From: Acidaminobacter sp. JC074
Lineage (GTDB): Bacteria > Bacillota > Clostridia > Peptostreptococcales > Acidaminobacteraceae
Reading direction: 5' to 3'
Assembly: GCF_022496765.1 (NCBI RefSeq)
Contig: NZ_VANV01000018.1
Span: 62,001 to 126,000, forward strand
Length of the DNA stretch: 64,000 bases
Shown here: positions 18,125 to 27,778 of the stretch, one piece after another
Layout: the number at the start of each line of letters is the position of its first letter
Position numbering within the stretch: position 1 is the first letter of the stretch
Position numbers and translations under genes: made by a program
The notes under the pieces: generated by a model
What the model was told of the DNA's origin: nothing
Seen by the model: only the letters and a program-made list of their open reading frames with translations
Database searches by the model: none

Positions 18125-18895
18125 TTAATTTTCCTTCTTCTCCCTCATATTGATGATCAGTAGCAGCCCCATAACTACTACAAACATAATTGTACTCAAT
18201 GCATTTATTTTTGGACTGATACCTCTTCTAGCCATTGAGAATATTGCAATCGACAGGTTATTAACACCAGAACCTGTTGTAAAGAAAGAGATTACAAAAT
18301 CATCAATAGAAAGTGTGAATGCTATTAAGGCACCAGTAATTACACCAGGCATAACTTCTGGCAAAACTACTTTAAAGAATGCTTGAGTAGGTGTTGCCCC
18401 TAAATCAAGTGCTGCATCTACAATGTCTTTAGGCATTTGTCTAAGTTTCGGCAAGATACTTAAAATAACATATGGGATACAGAAAGTAATATGGGCAATG
18501 AGCATCGTTAAATAACCAAGTCGCATATGTAAAAACACAAATAGTGCCATAAGTGAAACACCTGTAACGATATCTGGATTTAACAATGGAATATTATTAA
18601 CCGTTAAAAGCATCTGTTTAGGACGACTTTTCATCCTAAAAATACTGTATGCTCCAAACAGTCCAATAATTGTTGAAATAATAGATGCTAAGACTGCGAT
18701 AGACACTGTGTAGCCTAAGGCACTCATAATCATCCTATCCTGGAAAAGCTCCACATACCAATGTAGGGAAAATCCTTTCCAGTTACCACTATACTTACCT
18801 TCATTAAATGAAAAAACCATCAAGAAGATAATTGGTAAATATAAAAATAAAAATATACAAAACAGATAAATGTTCCTAGAGAGCTTTTTTACCAT
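18125..18895 (-). CDS. potC: Polyamine ABC transporter permease
   Basis: A 256-residue permease with six predicted membrane helices. The EAA loop (VDAALDLGATPTQAFFKVVLPEVMPG) that docks the ATPase is at about residues 165-190. LSIDDFVISFFTTG is a family signature of PotC. AAGGAGG precedes ATG 18895. It overlaps potB by 7 bases. Forms the membrane channel with PotB. Confidence 0.93.
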   Translation of the reverse strand: MVKKLSRNIYLFCIFLFLYLPIIFLMVFSFNEGKYSGNWKGFSLHWYVELFQDRMIMSALGYTVSIAVLASIISTIIGLFGAYSIFRMKSRPKQMLLTVNNIPLLNPDIVTGVSLMALFVFLHMRLGYLTMLIAHITFCIPYVILSILPKLRQMPKDIVDAALDLGATPTQAFFKVVLPEVMPGVITGALIAFTLSIDDFVISFFTTGSGVNNLSIAIFSMARRGISPKINALSTIMFVVVMGLLLIINMREKKEN

Positions 18896-19701
18896 AATTG
18901 CCCTCCTTCATCATCTGCATATCTGTTTGTAAAATATACGGATATTAAAATCATCAGAACAAGCACCATTGACAAGGCTGACCCAAAGTGCCAGTTAGAC
19001 ATAAGTAAAAACTGCTTTTCTATTTGATTACCAATCATGTTGAACTTACCGCCACCAATTAAGTCTGGAATGACGAAAGATGAAACGGCTGGTAAGAAAG
19101 TCATGGATACACCTGAAACGATGCCGGGTACTGATAGCGGCAAAACAACTCTAAAAAACACATGGACACTATTAGCCCCTAAATCCTCAGCAGCCTCTAA
19201 AACACCCTTATCTATCTTTTTAATAACTGTATAAATCGGCAGTACCATAAAAGGTAAAAAGTTATATACCATAACAAGAATAACTGCAGTACCTGTAAAC
19301 ATAAGATGCTGACTTGGCAAACCGACAAAATTTAATAGATTATTGATGACACCATTTTTTCCTAGTATGGCCTGCCATGCATAAGTCCTAAGTAAAAAGT
19401 TCATCCACATAGGAAGGACCAATAAAACAACTAAGAATTTTTCAGTTTTCTTAGAAACTTTACTGATAAAGAATGCTAAGGGATAGCCTAATAGTAGACA
19501 GATAACCGTTGTCATAGTCGCTGTAAAAAGTGAACGTTTTACAACATTTAAGATTCTTGCATCAAAGAATAATCTAAAGTTTGAAAGACTAACACTGCCA
19601 TCAGCTAAAGTAACACTGTAATAAGAAATAATCAGTATGGGTAATATAATAAACATAATGGTCCATATAATGTATGGTATACCACCAGCGCGTTTTAGCA
19701 T
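18889..19701 (-). CDS. potB: Polyamine ABC transporter permease
   Basis: A 270-residue permease with six membrane segments. The EAA loop ([26 protein letters not shown]) is near residues 160-185 and is followed by [16 protein letters not shown], the PotB signature. It overlaps potA by 7 bases upstream and potC downstream, so the four transporter genes are one transcript. Partner of PotC. Confidence 0.93.
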   Translation of the reverse strand: MLKRAGGIPYIIWTIMFIILPILIISYYSVTLADGSVSLSNFRLFFDARILNVVKRSLFTATMTTVICLLLGYPLAFFISKVSKKTEKFLVVLLVLPMWMNFLLRTYAWQAILGKNGVINNLLNFVGLPSQHLMFTGTAVILVMVYNFLPFMVLPIYTVIKKIDKGVLEAAEDLGANSVHVFFRVVLPLSVPGIVSGVSMTFLPAVSSFVIPDLIGGGKFNMIGNQIEKQFLLMSNWHFGSALSMVLVLMILISVYFTNRYADDEGGQLW

Positions 19702-20735
19702 ATGGTCACCTTCTTCATAATATGGAAGTCCTCAGGCACTACCTTAATATAAACCTTATCATCAACATTAACTTTTTTAGTGGTATGTACCATCCATGTT
19801 TGTCCATTATCATTAAAAATAATCTCATAATGAACCCCCTTAAAGACAACCGACTGAACCTGACCTGAAAATGTAGCTTGATCAGCTTGACACAAGTTCA
19901 TATCCTCAGGTCTTATTACAACATCTACCGCTTCATCTGTAGAAAAGCCTACGTCTACACATTCGTGCTGACGACCATTAATCTCTACTAAACAGTCTTT
20001 TTTCATGATACCTGAAACAATGTTTGACTCACCGATAAAGTCAGCCACAAAGGCATTTTTAGGTTCATTGTAGATGTCAATTGGTGAACCAATCTGTTGA
20101 ATGACTCCATTTTTCATAACTACAATGTTATCACTCATGGTAAGGGCTTCTTCTTGATCGTGAGTTACATAAATAAATGTGATACCAAGCTCTTGCTGCA
20201 TGGCCTTAAGTTCTATCTGCATCTCTTTTCTTAATTTTAAGTCCAGTGCCCCTAAAGGTTCATCTAATAAAAGCACTTTAGGCTCGTTAACCAAGGCTCT
20301 AGCAATTGCTATTCTCTGTTGCTGACCACCAGAAAGAGCATCAATTTTTCTTTTTTCATAGCCTTCTAAATTCACAAGCTTTAGCATTCTTTTGACTTTA
20401 GAATCTATGAGCTTTTTAGGTGTTTTATTAATTCTTAAACCAAATGCTATGTTTTCATAAACATTTAAATGTGGAAATAAGGCATACCTTTGAAAAACCG
20501 TGTTGATTTGTCTTTGATAAGGTGGTACAACTGTTAAATCTTCACCATTAAAAAGTATCTCGCCATCATCAGGCTGCACAAAACCGCCAATCATTCTAAG
20601 TGTGGTTGTTTTACCACAGCCACTAGGACCTAAAAGGGTCACAAATTCATTTTCACGTATGTATAAATTAATTTCATCTACTACTTTTTCATTGTCATAG
20701 ATTTTAGTTAAATTCTTTAATTCAATTAGATTCAT
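19695..20735 (-). CDS. potA: Polyamine ABC transporter ATPase
   Basis: A 346-residue ATPase. Walker A is GPSGCGKT at 36-43; the signature ALSGGQQQR and Walker [13 protein letters not shown] follow. A C-terminal TOBE/OB regulatory domain spans about residues 240-346, as in PotA and MalK. It energises import of spermidine or putrescine. It begins 9 bases after the regulator gene stop, so the regulator and transporter are cotranscribed. Confidence 0.94.
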   Translation of the reverse strand: MNLIELKNLTKIYDNEKVVDEINLYIRENEFVTLLGPSGCGKTTTLRMIGGFVQPDDGEILFNGEDLTVVPPYQRQINTVFQRYALFPHLNVYENIAFGLRINKTPKKLIDSKVKRMLKLVNLEGYEKRKIDALSGGQQQRIAIARALVNEPKVLLLDEPLGALDLKLRKEMQIELKAMQQELGITFIYVTHDQEEALTMSDNIVVMKNGVIQQIGSPIDIYNEPKNAFVADFIGESNIVSGIMKKDCLVEINGRQHECVDVGFSTDEAVDVVIRPEDMNLCQADQATFSGQVQSVVFKGVHYEIIFNDNGQTWMVHTTKKVNVDDKVYIKVVPEDFHIMKKVTIC

Positions 20736-20744
20736 ATTACACTC

Positions 20745-21284
20745 CTAAAAACTAGGTGGAGAGCTGACCATTAAAATGGTTGCCACATTTTTCCCGTCAT
20801 TGTATACCTTATGAGGTATGTCTGCTTTATAATAAAAACTTTCACCCTTTTTGACTTTAAAAGTTTTACCCTTGATATCAACCATAACGATACCAGACAT
20901 AACATAACCAAATTCCTCACCATGATGGGCATCTTCATCAAAAAGAACACTGTCAGGCTGGAGTTTGACTAAAATAGGTTCCATTTCATTTTTTTGAGCA
21001 TTGTAAACCAACCAGTTAATTTCCACACCATCTTCATCAGACTCTTTGACAAATACATCTTCTTTTGTAAAAACGTATTGTTCCGTTTTTTTCTGACTAA
21101 AAAAATCTTCAAGACTTGTGTTAAAGACATCTAGTATATCAGTTAATGTTGCTATAGATGGTGATGTCAAATCTCTTTCCAATAAAGAGATAAAACTCTT
21201 TGAAAGCTCACATCGATCTGCAAGTTCTTCCTGTGTGAGACTATGTGTTAAACGCATATTCTTTATCTTTTCTCCGATAGACAT
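20745..21284 (-). CDS. XRE-family regulator with cupin domain (PuuR-like)
   Basis: A 179-residue regulator. An XRE helix-turn-helix (about 5-60; RLTHSLTQEELADRCELSKS) is joined to a C-terminal cupin barrel (about 110-175; DEDAHHGEEFGYVMSGIV and GESFYYKADIPHKVYN). This layout is shared by PuuR and other regulators of polyamine uptake, whose cupin senses the polyamine. It heads the potABCD operon, consistent with feedback control of uptake. A 20-bp inverted repeat overlaps its likely transcription start and is the best candidate operator. Confidence 0.88.
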   Translation of the reverse strand: MSIGEKIKNMRLTHSLTQEELADRCELSKSFISLLERDLTSPSIATLTDILDVFNTSLEDFFSQKKTEQYVFTKEDVFVKESDEDGVEINWLVYNAQKNEMEPILVKLQPDSVLFDEDAHHGEEFGYVMSGIVMVDIKGKTFKVKKGESFYYKADIPHKVYNDGKNVATILMVSSPPSF

Positions 21285-21308
21285 AAATACCTCTCTATAA
21301 ATTCAACT

Positions 21309-21360
21309 TTTAGTTTACAAATACTAAACATAATTTACACAAAATCGATAAAAAAATCAA
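21309..21360 (-). promoter_or_regulatory. Promoter and palindromic operator of the pot operon
   Basis: TTGATT (21355-21360) and TAAATT (21332-21337) are 17 bases apart on the minus strand. Just downstream, at 21309-21328, is an inverted repeat with arms TTTAGT/ACTAAA and an 8-base spacer, placed over the expected start site. It probably binds the XRE-cupin repressor encoded by the first gene. Confidence 0.6.
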
Positions 21361-21407
21361 GTCTTTTTTTCAATATTTTAAATTCTGTGTTGAGTAATAG
21401 TAAACTC

Positions 21408-21442
21408 ACAAAAAAAGTGATGTACCCCATGATACACCACTT
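21408..21442 (-). terminator. Intrinsic terminator after the GH42 gene
   Basis: A 10-bp stem in RNA, including one G-U pair (21415-21424 with 21433-21442), has an 8-base loop. It is followed on the minus strand by TTTTTTT and lies 57 bases past the beta-galactosidase stop. Confidence 0.85.
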
Positions 21443-21498
21443 GCTCATCCATTCACTTTTTATAGAATTATTTGCTATTTTCTAAAAATTCACTATCT

Positions 21499-23346
21499 TT
21501 ATAGATGGATTATTTTATAGCCGTAAGGTTGAAGCTTATAATTTATGCCTTCAAAATCGAGACTCTTATGTAGCCCTGTAAAATTTAAAAGATAAACATA
21601 CTTCTTTCCAACTCTAACAGACACCCCCTCATCTGAATCATAGCCTTTAATCTTTATAATTTCATCGAGCACTTTTGAATAATCATCAAATCTACCACCA
21701 ATATAATAAGCATTGCCATGACCTGTGGAATTTTTCGTAATCAAGACATCGTCATCAAACAAAAGGTCAGCAGTTAGGACTTTAACTTCATCCTTCCATG
21801 AATAATGACCTAATAGGTTAGACTTTGTTTCTTTTAAAACATGATAGCCTAAAACCTTTATGCCAAAAACATCCGACAATGAAGACATATAGCCCTTAGA
21901 AAATACCGTGTCACTTTCATCCACTATGCCAGAAAAGGCACCCATAATCAATTGACCACCCTTTTTTACATAATCCTTAAACACCCCTTCATCATGCAAC
22001 ATATAAGCATTTGGAACTAGGACATAATCATAATCTTCTAAAGTTTCGCCATTAAAGACAAAATCCACTGGTATGTTGTTATCATAAAAATAAGCATAGT
22101 AGTCTCTGACGATATCCATGTATTTCATATCAGCAGATGGACCAGGCTCATACTCAAGGGCCCACCAGTTGTCATAATCAAAGTAAATGGCAACTGACGC
22201 CTTGAAGTCATCTTCTTTCATAGAAGACAAGATATGACCCAATGCCTTTACCTCCCTATATGTTTTAGTTTCTGTCCCATTATGAGGTACCATGCCAGAA
22301 TGAAACTTTTCAGCACCTTTCAAGGACTGACGCCACTGAAAAAACATAACCCCTTTGCCACCATGTGCTAAAGCCTGCATACTGTATAATATCATTTCAT
22401 TTGGCTCTTTGTTGGGATTTTTACTACGCCAGTTGACTTGATCTGGCGCTTGTTCCATAAGTACAAATGCTTGTTTCTTATAGGACCTCATCAAATCATG
22501 CGTCAGAGCATTCTTCATATAAGCTCTAGAGTCAAGTGGATCAGGATAGGAATCCCATGAAACAAGATCCATTTTCTTAGCCCATTTATAATAATCCAAG
22601 GGTTTATTGTCATTGCCCATAAAATTGCTAGTTACAGTCATATCAGGTGTATATGCCTTTATGATGTCATATTCCATGAGGAAAAGTTCATAGGTCGACT
22701 CTGACATAAATCTTTTATAATCAAGAACCAAGCCAGGATTAGGATCTGCAGCAGTATGTCTTGGTGGGATTATATGAGAAAAAGAATAATAACGTTGAGA
22801 CCAAAAGGCAGTCCCCCACCTTTCATTAACCTCTTCTAATGAATACTTGCCCTTTAACCATACTCTGAACTTTTCAGCACAAGTATCACAATAACAGATG
22901 GATGTATGGTCTGAATACTCGTTGTTGACATGCCACATTTTTAAAGCTGGATGTTTGTGATACCTTTTAACAATTGCCTCAACCAAAAGTTTGGCCCTTA
23001 GTCTATAATGGGAACTATTAGGACAATATGTTTGTCTAGAGCCATGCCAGACTGTGTTCATATGCTTGTCTTTAGGCAAAACGTCTTCATACTTCATGGA
23101 TAACCAGGCCGGTTGCGCTGCCGTTGCAGTCGCTAAGTCAACTGATATCTTGTTTTCATAAAGTAAATCCATCATTTCATCAAGCATACTAAAGTCATAA
23201 ACACCTTCACTGGGTTCTAAAAGTGCCCAGCCAAAAATATTTAGATTGACCATATTTACTTTGCATTCTTTCATTAAAGTCATATCTTCAAGCCATACAT
23301 CCTTTGACCACTGTTCAGGATTGTAATCTGCACCATATATTATCAT
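21499..23346 (-). CDS. Beta-galactosidase, glycoside hydrolase family 42
   Basis: A 615-residue cytoplasmic glycosidase with no signal peptide. It begins IIYGADYNPEQW, the usual GH42 N-terminus. The acid/base is Glu143 in MWHVNNEY and the nucleophile is Glu298 in VLMEQAPDQVNW. Cys108, Cys151, Cys153 and Cys156 form the structural zinc site of the family. The catalytic barrel, trimerisation domain and short beta domain are all represented, though it is somewhat shorter than the usual 650-690. ATG 23346 follows AGAGGAG; a GTG six bases upstream overlaps it. It hydrolyses terminal beta-galactosides, often plant-derived. Monocistronic. Confidence 0.92.
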   Translation of the reverse strand: MIIYGADYNPEQWSKDVWLEDMTLMKECKVNMVNLNIFGWALLEPSEGVYDFSMLDEMMDLLYENKISVDLATATAAQPAWLSMKYEDVLPKDKHMNTVWHGSRQTYCPNSSHYRLRAKLLVEAIVKRYHKHPALKMWHVNNEYSDHTSICYCDTCAEKFRVWLKGKYSLEEVNERWGTAFWSQRYYSFSHIIPPRHTAADPNPGLVLDYKRFMSESTYELFLMEYDIIKAYTPDMTVTSNFMGNDNKPLDYYKWAKKMDLVSWDSYPDPLDSRAYMKNALTHDLMRSYKKQAFVLMEQAPDQVNWRSKNPNKEPNEMILYSMQALAHGGKGVMFFQWRQSLKGAEKFHSGMVPHNGTETKTYREVKALGHILSSMKEDDFKASVAIYFDYDNWWALEYEPGPSADMKYMDIVRDYYAYFYDNNIPVDFVFNGETLEDYDYVLVPNAYMLHDEGVFKDYVKKGGQLIMGAFSGIVDESDTVFSKGYMSSLSDVFGIKVLGYHVLKETKSNLLGHYSWKDEVKVLTADLLFDDDVLITKNSTGHGNAYYIGGRFDDYSKVLDEIIKIKGYDSDEGVSVRVGKKYVYLLNFTGLHKSLDFEGINYKLQPYGYKIIHL

Positions 23347-23404
23347 ATCCACTCCTCTTGCACTATTATCTTAACTGTTTAAATATTACCATAAATAAAT
23401 ACAT

Positions 23405-23430
23405 AAAAAAAGACATCTTATACAGATGCC
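23405..23430 (-). terminator. Intrinsic terminator overlapping the EamA stop
   Basis: A 7-bp stem with one G-U pair (23412-23418 with 23424-23430) has a 5-base loop. Seven T residues follow on the minus strand. The gene's TAA stop lies in the stem-loop. Confidence 0.8.
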
Positions 23431-24308
23431 TTACTTCTTGCAAATAATATAACTGATACTATAATTACGACTCCGCTGATAATATTTAAAGGGTTGATGG
23501 CTTCCTTTAATATCAACATGGAAAGGATAATCGAAAAGAATGGTACCAAGTTGATAAAAAGTGAAGCTGTGCTCGGTCCAAGAGCCTTGATGGATGCCTG
23601 TTGTATGGTGTAACCCATAACAGTTGGAAAAACTGCCATATAGATGATGCTGTAATAATCCCTAAAAGGAACATTTAAACTGTCATAGACTATCATTTCT
23701 CTTATGGCAAATGGTAATAAGATAATGACACACATTAAAAGTGTATAAGTCGTCATCTTTAATGCAGACATAGATGTATTCGATTTTTTTATAATCACAC
23801 CATAAGTAGCCCATGAGATGGTACCGCACAACATCAAGAGATCTCCCCTGTTCATATCCATATTGAAAAGAACAGAAAATTGCCAATTGGTGATAATGGT
23901 TAAAACCCCTATGAATGCTGTTATAATATAAAGGCTTTGTCTTATAGTTAACTTCTCTTTTAAAACAAAACTGGCTATAATAGCTGTTATAATTGGCATG
24001 GATCCATTAATAACAGAAGCATTAGATGCTGTTGTATATTTTAAGGCTGAAAAAAAGAACAAATGATAGAATGTCATACCAACCAAGCCAAGTATAAAGA
24101 CAAGCTTTAAATCCTCTTTCTTTATTTTGATGCTAGCTTCTTTATAGGCCATGATAGGAAAAAGAATCAAAACTGCTAGGCCAATTCTTAAAAATGTCAT
24201 CACCACTGGTGAAAATGTGGCTGTACCTAGTTTTCCTGCAACAAAAGCACCTGCAAACAAAAAAGTTGCAAGTATCATCAATAAATAATATCTTCCCTTT
24301 CCTGTCAT
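23418..24308 (-). CDS. EamA/DMT-superfamily transporter
   Basis: A 296-residue membrane protein with ten hydrophobic segments in two repeated EamA halves (about 5-140 and 150-290). SNASVINGSMPIITAI and LGPSTASLFINLVPFFSII are the conserved ends of each half. Drug/metabolite transporters of this type mostly export amino acids or small metabolites; the substrate cannot be told. Its ATG overlaps by 4 bases (ATGA) the stop of a 52-residue protein gene upstream. Confidence 0.9.
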   Translation of the reverse strand: MTGKGRYYLLMILATFLFAGAFVAGKLGTATFSPVVMTFLRIGLAVLILFPIMAYKEASIKIKKEDLKLVFILGLVGMTFYHLFFFSALKYTTASNASVINGSMPIITAIIASFVLKEKLTIRQSLYIITAFIGVLTIITNWQFSVLFNMDMNRGDLLMLCGTISWATYGVIIKKSNTSMSALKMTTYTLLMCVIILLPFAIREMIVYDSLNVPFRDYYSIIYMAVFPTVMGYTIQQASIKALGPSTASLFINLVPFFSIILSMLILKEAINPLNIISGVVIIVSVILFARSKASV

Positions 24309-24463
24309 TTTCTTAGTTCCTTTATATATCTGTTTAAAAACTTTACTTTATTCTTGCCGATCTTGTAGCCTTTTTCAAGTACTGCCCCAACCACTCTTCC
24401 CTTGTGGTAATTGCTTTTGGCCTCAGCAATTACAGCATTTTTTACTTCTTCCTTGATGTCCAT
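24305..24463 (-). CDS. Hypothetical 52-residue basic protein
   Basis: From ATG 24463, preceded by AGAAAGG, a 52-residue lysine-rich, probably helical protein is read; an in-frame TTG at 24490 would lengthen it by nine residues without a ribosome site. Its TGA overlaps the EamA start (ATGA), which argues that it is truly translated and coupled to the transporter. No family is recognised. There is no membrane segment or signal peptide. Confidence 0.6.
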   Translation of the reverse strand: MDIKEEVKNAVIAEAKSNYHKGRVVGAVLEKGYKIGKNKVKFLNRYIKELRK

Positions 24464-24520
24464 GTGTAACCTTTCTGTTTTATGCACCAATATTAGGGTA
24501 AAACTTATATGAGGTGCTTT

Positions 24521-25606
24521 ATGTATAAAAAATTAATTATTCTATCCATTATATCATTATTTTTAATATCCTGTAACTCTAATCGTGAGATACGTGTTGG
24601 TTTTGCCGGCTCCTTATCTGGACCTAGTCATGAAATCGGTATTGCTGCTAAAAACGGCTATCAATTGGCCATAGACGAACTCAACAGTCATCCTGACTAT
24701 GAGTCCATTACATTTGTACCAGTTATTAGAGATGATGGCTCTGATCCTGAAAAGGCTCTTGAAGTAGTTACAGACCTGAAAAATGCTTCTGTAGACGTTG
24801 CCATTGGCTTTATCACCAGTAACATGTACCCTGCTGTTGTAAAAGCCAATGAGGAAAATCTTCTTCTGATCAGTCCATCAATGTCCACACCCAAACTTTC
24901 TGATATGGATGATAACTTCTTAAGGGTAATTTCTTCAATGGAATTTGAAGCCAGAGAGCTTGCTAGACATACCTTAAATATCGGTGTCAATAAAATTGCC
25001 ATTATATACGAAATGAGCAACGATGTTTATTCTGTGAAATATCATGAAGAGTTTGTAGATGAGTTCGCCATTAGAGAGAGTGAAGTGGTTTATGAGACAG
25101 CTCTTGATCATAAAGATTATGATGCACTTGTTAGTCAAATTATAGAAAGTAAGGCTAACGGCCTTTGTCTTGTAACATCTGCACACACGGCTTCTGAAAT
25201 TTTACAACGTTTACAGGTTAGAAAGATTGACATTCCAATTGCCCTCAGTCAATGGACCATGTCTATGGAACTCATTGAACAAGCTGGACAATCAGCTGAT
25301 GGTGCCTATGGTTATTCGACCTACAATAAAAATCTACTTACTGAAGACTATCAAAGTTTTAGAGATTTGTATTATGAACGTTTTCAAATAGAACCAGCAT
25401 TTATCTCTATTACGACCTATGAGGCTACTAAAATATTATGTGAAAGCTTAACCAATCATGACAATATTAATAGTATCAAAAAAGATATTATTGGCAAAAC
25501 TTATACAGGTCTACAAAATGATTTTGCCATGAATGAGTTTGGTGACTCCTCAAGAATATTCTACTTGGTACATATAAAAGACGGTTCAATCATACCTTAT
25601 GAATAG
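24521..25606 (+). CDS. Leu/Ile/Val-binding-type substrate-binding lipoprotein
   Basis: A 361-residue periplasmic-binding-fold protein (type I, LivK/Peripla_BP_6). The lipoprotein signal ends LISC, with the lipid-modified Cys at about residue 18. The body starts EIRVGFAGSLSGPSHEIG and contains IRDDGSDPEKAL, typical of branched-chain amino-acid or amide-binding receptors. ATG 24521 is chosen because GAGGTG precedes it; the ATG at 24509 overlaps that site. No permease or ATPase gene is adjacent, so it may be a stand-alone receptor, perhaps for the histidine kinase downstream on the other strand. Ligand unknown. Confidence 0.85.
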   Translation: MYKKLIILSIISLFLISCNSNREIRVGFAGSLSGPSHEIGIAAKNGYQLAIDELNSHPDYESITFVPVIRDDGSDPEKALEVVTDLKNASVDVAIGFITSNMYPAVVKANEENLLLISPSMSTPKLSDMDDNFLRVISSMEFEARELARHTLNIGVNKIAIIYEMSNDVYSVKYHEEFVDEFAIRESEVVYETALDHKDYDALVSQIIESKANGLCLVTSAHTASEILQRLQVRKIDIPIALSQWTMSMELIEQAGQSADGAYGYSTYNKNLLTEDYQSFRDLYYERFQIEPAFISITTYEATKILCESLTNHDNINSIKKDIIGKTYTGLQNDFAMNEFGDSSRIFYLVHIKDGSIIPYE

Positions 25607-25637
25607 GAAAAACTCCCAATTACTTGGGAGTTTTCCT
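25606..25637 (+). terminator. Intrinsic terminator after the binding-protein gene
   Basis: An 11-bp stem (25609-25619 with 25624-25634) has a 4-base loop, extended past one bulged A by two more pairs. T-rich 3' arm. It starts within the stop codon of the gene. Confidence 0.85.
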
Positions 25638-25745
25638 AATTAGAAAGAGTTTGACATCGTAAAAAACATTTTATCGTACTTAAGATGTTATATTATTAAC
25701 GAAGTCTATCTCTATTATATCTGATAATTCATCAAAAGACCACCC

Positions 25746-27650
25746 TTATTCGAGATTAAATGGCAAGTCAATTATAAATTCTGTTCCTTGCCCAAGTTCA
25801 CTTACACAAGAGATGTTGCCTTGTAGATTTTGTTTAACAGAATTGTATACGATATTGAGGCCAAGACCCGTGCCACCAGCTCCTCTTCTAGTTGTAAAGA
25901 ATGGATCGAAAATCTTCTTAATATTATCTGGTTCTATGCCTCGCCCATAATCTTTTAAACTTACTCTGACATAATCAGTCATTTCAGTCACGTGAATATC
26001 AACATAACCCCCAACAAGATCATAAGCATGTATTTTTGCATTCATGACTAAATTAATGATGATTTGATACAAAGAAAGAGGTATGGTCTCAATTTCTATG
26101 GTCTTAGAACATTCTAATCTTATTTGTATATTGTTCTTTTTCATCTGAGGCTCTAAACTCTTAATGATATTTTCTAAGAACTCATACAAGAGAATTTCTC
26201 GTTTTTCAATGTTTCTTTGCTCAGCCGAAATAAGCTTGAAACTAGAAATCAACTCAATGGCACGATTGATATTATCATAAATTAATGATTCGCTTTCTAG
26301 TGAAGCTTTAAGATGCTGTTCGAAGTCGCCTTTTTTAAGTAAACCTGAATCATACTTCTCTTTTACCTTACCAGTGCTTTCTTGTAAGTATGTCACGATT
26401 GTAAGAATGATGCCAAGCGGTGTGTTAATTTCATGAGCAAGACCAGCTACTAAATCACCTAGTGATGCCAGCTTTTCTGATTCTATAAGTTGCTCTTGAG
26501 TAAGCTTTAGATTTTCAAGTGCAATTTCAAGTTCTTGATTGGTTGAAAATAACTCATTAGTTCTTTCTATAACTCTGTTTTCTAACTCACGATTCATTTG
26601 CTCTATCTCATAAGACTGGTTTAAAATTAAGTCCTCACGGGTCTTAACTTCAGAAGCCATATGTCTAAAGTTTTTATTTATCTCGTTAAATTCAATAAAT
26701 ACACTGTCTTCATCTGCAATAGCATAATGACCTTCTGCAACACTCTTTGTATTGGTCACTACCTGGTCTAAATTTTTAAAGACGATGTCAAAAACTTTTC
26801 TACCTAAAATGGTAGAGATCGATGCAAGACCAATTATAATGATACTTAAATAAGTGATGTACTTAACAATTCTTTGTTGTAAACGGTCATAGGGTTCATA
26901 GATGATGATTCGCCAACCTTGATACTCTGTTTCTCTCATACTGGCATAATAACGTTTAGAGTTATAGGTTACAGATTCAAAATCCAAACTGTCACCTAAT
27001 ACATGGGGGTCTGTTACCCTTTGAACAACTTGATTATAATCTGAATGCATGATATAGACACCTGACGAATTGGTAACACCAACTAATAAGTCAGGATCAT
27101 TAATATTTTCTATTAGCTCATGTTCAATGGCAGAAAGGTGAATAATACCAAGTAAGACCTTATCCCCCATAGGCACGGCATAATTAACAGACACGAGATT
27201 TTCTCTAGTATAGATATATGTTCTCGACCAAGCCTCTGATTGACCAGCTGCTATTTTTTCAAATGCCGTTTCTCTAGAATAATCAAAACCGATGATATCA
27301 TCCGTATCTGGATAAGTCTGCAAGACAGTACCATCACCATCAATAAGTAGTATATGGTGAAAATAGCGCCTATTGTTGATAAATGACTCAGCGAATTCTG
27401 AATTGATGTTGCCATCATTAAGAAGAATGGAATCTCTCATCAACCGCATATCTCTTCTAGGCTCTTCAAAAAAAGTCTCTATATTATTTTGTATGTTGTT
27501 CATAATCTGTTGGTTGTAGTCCATTGTCATTTCTACAATGTAACTTCGGGTATAACCTAAAGCAACAAAAGTAATGATAAATAAAGGCACTATTACAACA
27601 GCTAGAAACAGTGAATTTAATATTGATTTTATTTTTAGACTGTATTTCAT
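25746..27650 (-). CDS. Membrane histidine kinase with extracellular Cache-like sensor
   Basis: A 634-residue sensor kinase. Membrane helices at about 12-34 and 264-282 flank a 230-residue extracellular Cache-type domain (IDGDGTVLQTYPDTDDIIG). A HAMP-like segment (about 283-335) and a long coiled coil (about 340-395) lead to the phospho-acceptor His406 in GLAHEINTPLG. The ATPase has LVMNAKIHA (N box), DYGRGIEPD and GTGLGLNIV. The kinase resembles the HisKA group with the NtrB/DctB type of H box. No response regulator is adjacent, so it is an orphan. It converges on the lipoprotein gene on the other strand. Confidence 0.9.
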   Translation of the reverse strand: MKYSLKIKSILNSLFLAVVIVPLFIITFVALGYTRSYIVEMTMDYNQQIMNNIQNNIETFFEEPRRDMRLMRDSILLNDGNINSEFAESFINNRRYFHHILLIDGDGTVLQTYPDTDDIIGFDYSRETAFEKIAAGQSEAWSRTYIYTRENLVSVNYAVPMGDKVLLGIIHLSAIEHELIENINDPDLLVGVTNSSGVYIMHSDYNQVVQRVTDPHVLGDSLDFESVTYNSKRYYASMRETEYQGWRIIIYEPYDRLQQRIVKYITYLSIIIIGLASISTILGRKVFDIVFKNLDQVVTNTKSVAEGHYAIADEDSVFIEFNEINKNFRHMASEVKTREDLILNQSYEIEQMNRELENRVIERTNELFSTNQELEIALENLKLTQEQLIESEKLASLGDLVAGLAHEINTPLGIILTIVTYLQESTGKVKEKYDSGLLKKGDFEQHLKASLESESLIYDNINRAIELISSFKLISAEQRNIEKREILLYEFLENIIKSLEPQMKKNNIQIRLECSKTIEIETIPLSLYQIIINLVMNAKIHAYDLVGGYVDIHVTEMTDYVRVSLKDYGRGIEPDNIKKIFDPFFTTRRGAGGTGLGLNIVYNSVKQNLQGNISCVSELGQGTEFIIDLPFNLE

Positions 27651-27751
27651 TAAGACCTCTCATAAACATAATTACTTATATTTTACCCATATCTGAAATT
27701 TTAATTCAAACTTTTATCAAATATTTAGTTTATTTTCCACCTTAATTCTGA

Positions 27752-27778
27752 TATAATCATATCTAATTAGGAGGAGTT
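27752..27778 (+). promoter_or_regulatory. Extended -10 promoter and strong ribosome site of the small TGA-containing gene
   Basis: TGATATAAT at 27752-27760 is a perfect extended -10 box. It is followed by AGGAGGAG (27769-27776) two bases before ATG 27779. The -35 region is weak. Intact expression signals argue that the gene downstream is not dead. Confidence 0.7.

Noticed and set aside
25680..25745. About 20 in-frame sense codons after the histidine kinase stop at 25746, suggesting a longer ancestral C-terminus
   Set aside because: The kinase already ends with a complete ATPase domain; a run this short occurs by chance.
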